A DNA stretch of 19,726 nucleotides, from positions 1 to 19,726 of the forward strand of contig CAMAQR010000062.1 in assembly GCA_945860375.1 (NCBI GenBank). Direction: 5' to 3'. Below the pieces are notes generated by a model that did no database searches, was not told the origin of the DNA, and saw nothing but the letters and a program-made list of their open reading frames with translations. The position numbers and the translations under genes are program-made. Every line of letters begins with the position of its first letter. The first letter of the stretch is position 1. This document shows positions 16,139 to 19,726 of the stretch, one piece after another. Source of the stretch: Pseudorhodobacter antarcticus. GTDB taxonomy: Bacteria > Pseudomonadota > Alphaproteobacteria > Rhodobacterales > Rhodobacteraceae.

Positions 16139-16809
16139 CGGGCGAGCGCCTTGTTGAGATGGATTTCCAGCCGCTTTTGCAGGAAGGAGAACAGCTCGAC
16201 GATTCCCCAGTACAGCACCGCCACCACGAGAAACGCCTCAAAATACAAAAAGCTGCCAGCCGCTTCCTTCTGCGCGGCGCCCATCATCTCGGTCACGCCA
16301 AGGGTGAAGGCCAGCGAGGTGCTTTTGATCATGTCAATGAAGTAGTTGACCAGCGTTGGGGCGGCGACGCGCGCTGCCTGCGGCAGGATGATGCGGCGCA
16401 TCGACTGGGTTTGCGTCATGCCGGCGGCCTGCGCAGCCTCCCACTGACTGCGGTCAACGCCCAGGATGGCGGCCCGGATACTTTCGGCCATGTAGGCTGA
16501 AAAATGCAGCGTCAGCCCGATGATCGCCGCCGTCACGCCGTTGATCCCGGCCAGCACCGGCAGAATCTGCGGCAGGCCGTAGTAGAACAGGAACAACTGC
16601 ACCAGAAGCGGTGTGCCGCGAAAGAAGCTGATGAACAGTTGCACGAGCGGATCAAGCACCGGCACGCGCACCACGCGTTCGACCGCCATCAGGCTGGCCA
16701 AAACCAAGGCGCCAACCATCGCGGCCAGCGCCATGCCAATGGTCAGCGGCACGTAGCCGAGGATAACCGGCACCAGACCCAGCATGTAGTCAAGATCAAG
16801 CGCCCGCAT
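16135..16809 (-). CDS. Polar amino acid/cystine-type ABC permease
   Basis: This 224-residue inner-membrane protein has about five helices. HisM/GlnP family signatures are VPLTIGMALAAMVGALVLAS near residue 20, FISFFRGTPLLVQLFLFYYG near 59, FSAYMAESIRAAILGVDRSQ near 103, and the EAA docking loop EAAQAAGMTQTQSMRRIILP near 124. The end includes TSLAFTLGVTEMMG, close to TcyB/TcyL-type cystine permeases. Only one permease gene is present, so it probably works as a homodimer. It starts 3 nt after the binding-protein stop. Confidence 0.9.
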   Translation of the reverse strand: MRALDLDYMLGLVPVILGYVPLTIGMALAAMVGALVLASLMAVERVVRVPVLDPLVQLFISFFRGTPLLVQLFLFYYGLPQILPVLAGINGVTAAIIGLTLHFSAYMAESIRAAILGVDRSQWEAAQAAGMTQTQSMRRIILPQAARVAAPTLVNYFIDMIKSTSLAFTLGVTEMMGAAQKEAAGSFLYFEAFLVVAVLYWGIVELFSFLQKRLEIHLNKALAR

Positions 16810-16812
16810 GGT

Positions 16813-17568
16813 TCAGTCCGCAGGCACAGTCACGTCAAGACCGAGCCATTTCTCGGAAATGGCCTTCAACGTGCCATCAGCTTTCATTTCGGTCAGTGCG
16901 GCATCCAGCCGGTCGCGCAGCGCCTTACCTTCGGCGTCATTGCGGAACGGCAGCTCATTCTGGATCTCGCTGAACGGCGGACCGGCCAAAGCCAGCGGCA
17001 GCGGGCTTTCCTTGATGACTTGCGCCGAGGAGACCCGGTCCATCACGAAGGCATCGACGCGCCCAAGGGCCGTGTCTTGTTCGATGTTGCTTTCGTAGGT
17101 GCGGATGTCGATCTCGCCCGCGAAGGGCAACTCGCGCAACAATTGCTCGAAGTTTGACCCAAGGTTGACCGCCACGATCCGGCCCCGCAGGCTGTCAACG
17201 CCGGTGATTTCGGTCTCGTTGCCCGCCTTCACCACCACCTGCGCCCCGTCGTAGACATAGGGCTGGCTGAAAGCAAACTGCGCCGCGCGATCGGGTGTGA
17301 TGGTGATCTGGTTGGCAACCGTATCGATGCGACCGGCTTCCAGTGCGCCGATCAGACCCGAGAACGACATCGTGGAAAACTCCACCATATCGCCAGTCCG
17401 TTCGGCAAGGGCGTTCATCAAATCGACCTCAAAGCCTTGCAACTTGTCTTGCCGGACAAAGGTAAAGGGGAAATACCCGCCCGACATGCCAACGCGAATG
17501 GTTTCAGCCTCGGCGGGAAGGACAACAGCCACCGCCAACAGCGCGGCAAGTGATGTGGATTTCAGCAT
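16813..17568 (-). CDS. Amino acid (cystine-type) substrate-binding protein
   Basis: ATG 17568 has AGGAG 7 nt upstream; a longer frame to 17649 is not supported. The 251-residue product begins with a signal peptide (MLKSTSLAALLAVAVVLPAE, cut near AEAE). Family-3 binding-protein features follow: TIRVGMSGGYFPFTFVR, GFEVDLMNALAERTG, FSGLIGALEAGRIDTVANQI, FAFSQPYVYDGAQVVV, and DAFVMDRVSSAQVI. The segment ANQITIT.DR is typical of TcyA/FliY/YxeM-type proteins. It delivers substrate to the permease encoded just downstream. A candidate EcfG promoter lies 39-64 nt upstream of the start codon, suggesting stress-induced sulfur amino acid uptake. Confidence 0.88.
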   Translation of the reverse strand: MLKSTSLAALLAVAVVLPAEAETIRVGMSGGYFPFTFVRQDKLQGFEVDLMNALAERTGDMVEFSTMSFSGLIGALEAGRIDTVANQITITPDRAAQFAFSQPYVYDGAQVVVKAGNETEITGVDSLRGRIVAVNLGSNFEQLLRELPFAGEIDIRTYESNIEQDTALGRVDAFVMDRVSSAQVIKESPLPLALAGPPFSEIQNELPFRNDAEGKALRDRLDAALTEMKADGTLKAISEKWLGLDVTVPAD

Positions 17569-17606
17569 CTGATACTCCTGTGTCCAGACTTTTGAGGTGT
17601 TTGCGA

Positions 17607-17632
17607 AACGCGCGGATAACAAGCAGGGTTCC
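17607..17632 (-). promoter_or_regulatory. Candidate EcfG promoter of the amino acid ABC operon
   Basis: On the minus strand GGAAC (17632-17628), 17 nt and CGTT (17610-17607) form a full EcfG consensus. The start of transcription would fall near 17600, giving a short leader of about 30 nt before the binding-protein ATG at 17568, an ideal placement. Confidence 0.65.
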
Positions 17633-17675
17633 TGCCTTCGCTTTTGCACAGACTGCGGACAGCCCGGCTGGGGGT

Positions 17676-17706
17676 CGACAAGCCACCGAAACGGGGCGGC
17701 TTGTCG
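17676..17706. terminator. Perfect 9-bp hairpin after the membrane protein gene
   Basis: CGACAAGCC (17676-17684) pairs with GGCTTGTCG (17698-17706); the loop can also pair CCG/CGG. It lies 15 bp beyond the stop of the minus-strand gene at 17721 and before the next promoter at 17632, where a terminator is expected. No real T-run follows on the minus strand, so it may stabilise the 3' end or act weakly. Confidence 0.5.
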
Positions 17707-17720
17707 TCTTTACACGTCTG

Positions 17721-18740
17721 TCAGCCCCGATAGGCAAAGCCGCCGAAGATGCGGCCTTCGTCGCGGTGTCGGCCACCACGGACAGCACCAACATAGGCCG
17801 CAGCTGCAGCCACAATCGCGGCGGATGCCAGAAGGAAGGCGGACAAGATCGCACTGACCCGCGCCACCTCTGCCACTTCGATCGCAACCGCCTCGGCGTC
17901 GGCAACAAGCTTGTCAGCCGCAGCTTTGGCGTCGGCCAAGGCCTTTTCGGCATCACTGCGCGCCGTTTGGGTGGCCACGATTGCCGCGTCCACCCGAGTT
18001 GCGGCTTCGGCGGGCGTGGCACCGGTGCTGGTTATGACAGCGCTTACCAGATAGGCGCGCTCTGGATCCGAGATTTCCCCGGTTTTCAGAACGTTGCCAA
18101 AGATGGCCGCAGTGTCGCCCGCCATCCTCGCCAGATCGACGGTCGTCGTGCCAGCCGCGCTCGGGCGCAACAAAGTGCGGTTCAGATAGTCCATCGGGTC
18201 GGTCGTTTCGTAGCCCTGCACCGCCCCGGCCGCTGCGCTGATCGCCCCTCCGGCGGCCTCTGCCATCGCGGTTCCAGTTGCCTGCACCACGGTTCCGACG
18301 ACGGCCCCGGCGTTTGACGCCGCAGTACCAACGGTTGCCACTGTCGTGGACACCGCATTCCCCAACAGAAAGACCGAGACGATGATGCCCAATCCCCAGA
18401 CCACAAGGCCGTTGAGCCCGTCACGGGCTGTCACCTCGTCCGCACTGCCGAAATCAACACGCCGGCGCATCCGTCCGGCGATGTAGCCCCCTGCCATGTA
18501 GCTGGCGACCAATGTGATCACGACCCAAAAGGCGCTGAGGATCAGCATCATATTGAAGCTGCCCTCACCCGGTTCGGCCGAAATGGTCGACAGGCCCAAG
18601 GCTGTGCCAAAGCCAGTAAAGACCGAGGCGATGGCGACAGCCACCACGCCGCCGCCGAGTATCGCGTCCCAGTCCATGTAGGATCCGTCCAGCACTTTGT
18701 CTGGAGCGGAAAACAGGGTGTCTTCTTCAGTTCGTTCCAT
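17721..18740 (-). CDS. Four-helix membrane protein with Ala-rich coiled segment, unknown function
   Basis: ATG 18740 is chosen because AAGGGG lies 6 nt upstream; the nearby ATG 18746 abuts that site. The 339-residue product starts MERTEEDTLFSAPDKVLDGS, then YMDWDAILGGGVVAVAIASV. Helices fall at about 27-50, 64-86 and 111-133. A long Ala/Val/Gly-rich stretch (134-175) and a charged, Ala-rich likely coiled-coil (245-295) follow, then a last helix (298-320) and a short basic tail. The DWDAILGGG..A start resembles membrane proteins of Rhodobacterales that databases often label PhnA-like, a label that says little about function. It follows the 24-aa peptide gene and shares its candidate EcfG promoter. 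A role in envelope stress is inferred. Confidence 0.75.
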   Translation of the reverse strand: MERTEEDTLFSAPDKVLDGSYMDWDAILGGGVVAVAIASVFTGFGTALGLSTISAEPGEGSFNMMLILSAFWVVITLVASYMAGGYIAGRMRRRVDFGSADEVTARDGLNGLVVWGLGIIVSVFLLGNAVSTTVATVGTAASNAGAVVGTVVQATGTAMAEAAGGAISAAAGAVQGYETTDPMDYLNRTLLRPSAAGTTTVDLARMAGDTAAIFGNVLKTGEISDPERAYLVSAVITSTGATPAEAATRVDAAIVATQTARSDAEKALADAKAAADKLVADAEAVAIEVAEVARVSAILSAFLLASAAIVAAAAAYVGAVRGGRHRDEGRIFGGFAYRG

Positions 18741-18759
18741 GATCATCCCCTTTTCTTTC

Positions 18760-18834
18760 TCAACGCAGGCCAAGAAGTGACAAGATGAAGAGGACGACGA
18801 CCACAAGGCCGACGAGGTAGATGATGCCGTTCAT
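18760..18834 (-). CDS. 24-residue single-helix membrane peptide
   Basis: ATG 18834 has GGAAGG 7 nt upstream. The product starts MNGIIYLVGLVVVVLFILSL and ends LGLR, so it is one continuous hydrophobic helix with a small polar end. The start, ribosome site, all-hydrophobic residues and position directly downstream of an EcfG-type promoter support a real gene. It lies 19 nt upstream of the 339-residue membrane protein, probably in one transcript. Peptides of this kind often bind and regulate a larger membrane protein; the neighbour is the obvious candidate. It resembles short conserved peptides I recall from related bacteria, not verified. Confidence 0.7.
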   Translation of the reverse strand: MNGIIYLVGLVVVVLFILSLLGLR

Positions 18835-18886
18835 TTGGTATCCTTCCGATCATGCCGGTAAAAGTATCGGCATTTCATGCGGGTAA

Positions 18887-18911
18887 AACGCCTGAGGCGG
18901 CGCATAGTTCC
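18887..18911 (-). promoter_or_regulatory. Candidate EcfG promoter of the membrane peptide/protein unit
   Basis: On the minus strand GGAAC (18911-18907), 16 nt and CGTT (18890-18887) match the EcfG consensus. It points at the 24-aa peptide gene, whose ATG is 53 nt downstream of the -10 element. Confidence 0.65.
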
Positions 18912-19257
18912 AAAGCCACGGCCCGAATCCGCAGGCTGGGTGCGCGGTGGCCCCAAGCATTACTATGGTCCTGCCTTTAGGGATTTCCCGAAATCTTGGT
19001 TTCAGATCAATGCAATGAGGCTGCCTGCAGACGGACAAGCGAACCGGGTGGGGATTGGTTTGCCCGGCGACTTGCCCGGCGCTGTGGCTTTGCAGACGCC
19101 AGAGGTGAGGTTTCCGGTTCCCGGATGGCGACGGGGAACAAGACCCGTGTCGTACGGCGGGCCGGGACCGGGGTCAAATCTGCGCTCAACGCGTTGGATC
19201 AGGGCGGGGGCCAGCCGGTTCAACGCGCCGGACCTGGCACGCAATGCGATAAGTCAG

Positions 19258-19282
19258 GGAACGTTCGGCCCCATGGGGCGTT
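19258..19282 (+). promoter_or_regulatory. Candidate EcfG promoter of the PRC-barrel gene
   Basis: GGAAC (19258-19262), 16 nt, CGTT (19279-19282) is a full consensus match. Transcription would start near 19289, about 43 nt before ATG 19332. PRC-barrel stress proteins are common members of the general-stress regulon in alphaproteobacteria. Confidence 0.65.
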
Positions 19283-19331
19283 CTTGCCGAGAGCATGATC
19301 GCTCGTGACTGACCCAAAGGAGAATGCCCAA

Positions 19332-19580
19332 ATGGACCATTCAACACACACTCGGCTTGTCGACAGCGAACTCAATGAAGCGAACCTGATGGACGCGGTG
19401 GTGTATGGCATGGATGACGAGAAAATCGGCACCGTGGCACATGTGCTTGGCTTGGGGGCCGCAACACAGGTGATCGTGGATGTCGGCGGATTCCTTGGCC
19501 TGGGCGCGAAGCCGGTGATGCTGACGACGCGGCAGTTGAATTTCATGCGCGATGATGAAGGCGACATTCACGCGACAACT
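19332..19580 (+). pseudogene. PRC-barrel domain protein, 3' end lost to an IS3 insertion
   Basis: ATG 19332 follows AAGGAG at a workable spacing. The first 83 residues form most of a PRC-barrel: MDAVVYGMDDEKIGTVAHVL, then TQVIVDVGGFLGLGAKPVML and LNFMRDDEGDIHATT. Related proteins continue about 15-20 residues (often TW.KDQL..MPEH). Here the sequence switches after ATT to the left end of an IS element at about 19580, and the open frame then runs out of frame through the transposase start to the window edge. The native end is lost, but most of the barrel remains and a fusion tail could be made. PRC-barrel proteins are small stress- or RNA-related proteins; the precise role is unknown. Confidence 0.8.
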
Positions 19581-19726
19581 GAACCGCCCCGGGTTTACCG
19601 GAGGGCAAAACTCTCGGAGAATTGCCCATTATGGAACAGACACAAAAGAAGAAGACCGCGAAGCCGTATTCCCCCGAGTTCCGCGAACGTGCGGTGCGGC
19701 TGGTTATGGAACACCGCGATGAGTAT
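19580..19726 (+). mobile_element. Left end of an IS3-family insertion sequence (partial)
   Basis: The sequence TGAACCGCCCCGGGTTTACC from about 19580 has the look of an IS3-family terminal inverted repeat (begins TGA, GC-rich core). It is followed by a short leader and the orfA start at 19631. The PRC-barrel homology ends exactly where it begins. The other end lies outside the window. Confidence 0.75.
19631..19726 (+). CDS. IS3-family transposase OrfA, N-terminal 32 residues (partial)
   Basis: ATG 19631 (GGAG about 13 nt upstream) reads MEQTQKKKTAKPYSPEFRER then AVRLVMEHRDEY to the window edge. The basic start and YSPEFRERAVRLV motif are the beginning of the IS3-type helix-turn-helix (HTH_Tnp_1) that binds the element ends. 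OrfB, made by frameshifting, should follow outside the window. Confidence 0.85.
   Translation, partial: MEQTQKKKTAKPYSPEFRERAVRLVMEHRDEY

Larger units (their letters stand above)
18835..19331. other. Divergent regulatory region, no supported gene
   Basis: This 497-bp gap separates two divergent units. It holds two candidate EcfG promoters (18887-18911 minus, 19258-19282 plus) and a tandem 12-bp repeat (TTGCCCGGCGAC-like units at 19060-19081). Open frames such as 18877-19308 plus lack ribosome sites or recognisable domains. Confidence 0.5.

Noticed and set aside
18877..19308. 143-aa plus-strand frame between the divergent stress units
   Set aside because: It crosses both EcfG-type promoters, has no good ribosome site and shows Pro/Arg/Gly-rich, domain-free sequence.
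1..19726. CRISPR arrays, tRNA or rRNA genes
   Set aside because: No regularly spaced repeats and no tRNA- or rRNA-like segments were seen on reading the window.

Overview
This is a GC-rich alphaproteobacterial window. Gene content and protein wording fit Rhodobacterales (Rhodobacter/Paracoccus-like), but no marker gene fixes the genus. It looks like accessory DNA (plasmid or genomic island). It is dominated by three ABC-transporter operons, has insertion-sequence (IS) ends at both edges, and contains several gene remnants.

Left edge (1-2096): the 3' end of an IS30-family transposase abuts, on the minus strand, an AT-rich gene that it appears to have truncated. Upstream of that gene are a 75-residue membrane protein gene and a fragment of a large RTX/calcium-binding-type protein. 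Next come a broken hpaR (MarR regulator) pseudogene and the frameshifted remnant of a phage-like DUF6441 protein, joined back to back. This stretch is genomic debris.

Amide operon (2097-10065, plus strand): a leader with two small hairpins and a strong intrinsic terminator precedes amiC-amiR. These encode an amide sensor and an ANTAR-domain RNA-binding antiterminator. They are followed by two Dpp-type permeases, a family-5 substrate-binding protein, an acetamidase/formamidase and a fused double ATPase. The genes overlap or are closely spaced. The simplest reading is that ligand binding to AmiC frees AmiR, which stops termination in the leader; the transporter then imports an amide-type compound that FmdA hydrolyses for nitrogen.

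Middle (10066-11350): mostly non-coding, with one small minus-strand gene (69 aa) below a 15-bp palindrome and a 25-codon ParD antitoxin stub.

Stress half (11351-19726): on the minus strand lie a yehZYXW-type osmoprotectant ABC operon, a polar amino acid/cystine-type ABC operon, and a two-gene unit of a 24-aa membrane peptide plus a 339-aa membrane protein. On the plus strand is a PRC-barrel gene whose 3' end is replaced by an IS3-family element entering at the right edge. All four transcription units carry an upstream match to the alphaproteobacterial general-stress sigma factor EcfG promoter (GGAAC, 16-17 nt, CGTT), in the right orientation. This half therefore reads as a compact general-stress/osmotic-stress regulon, and that is the most notable result together with the AmiC/AmiR leader.
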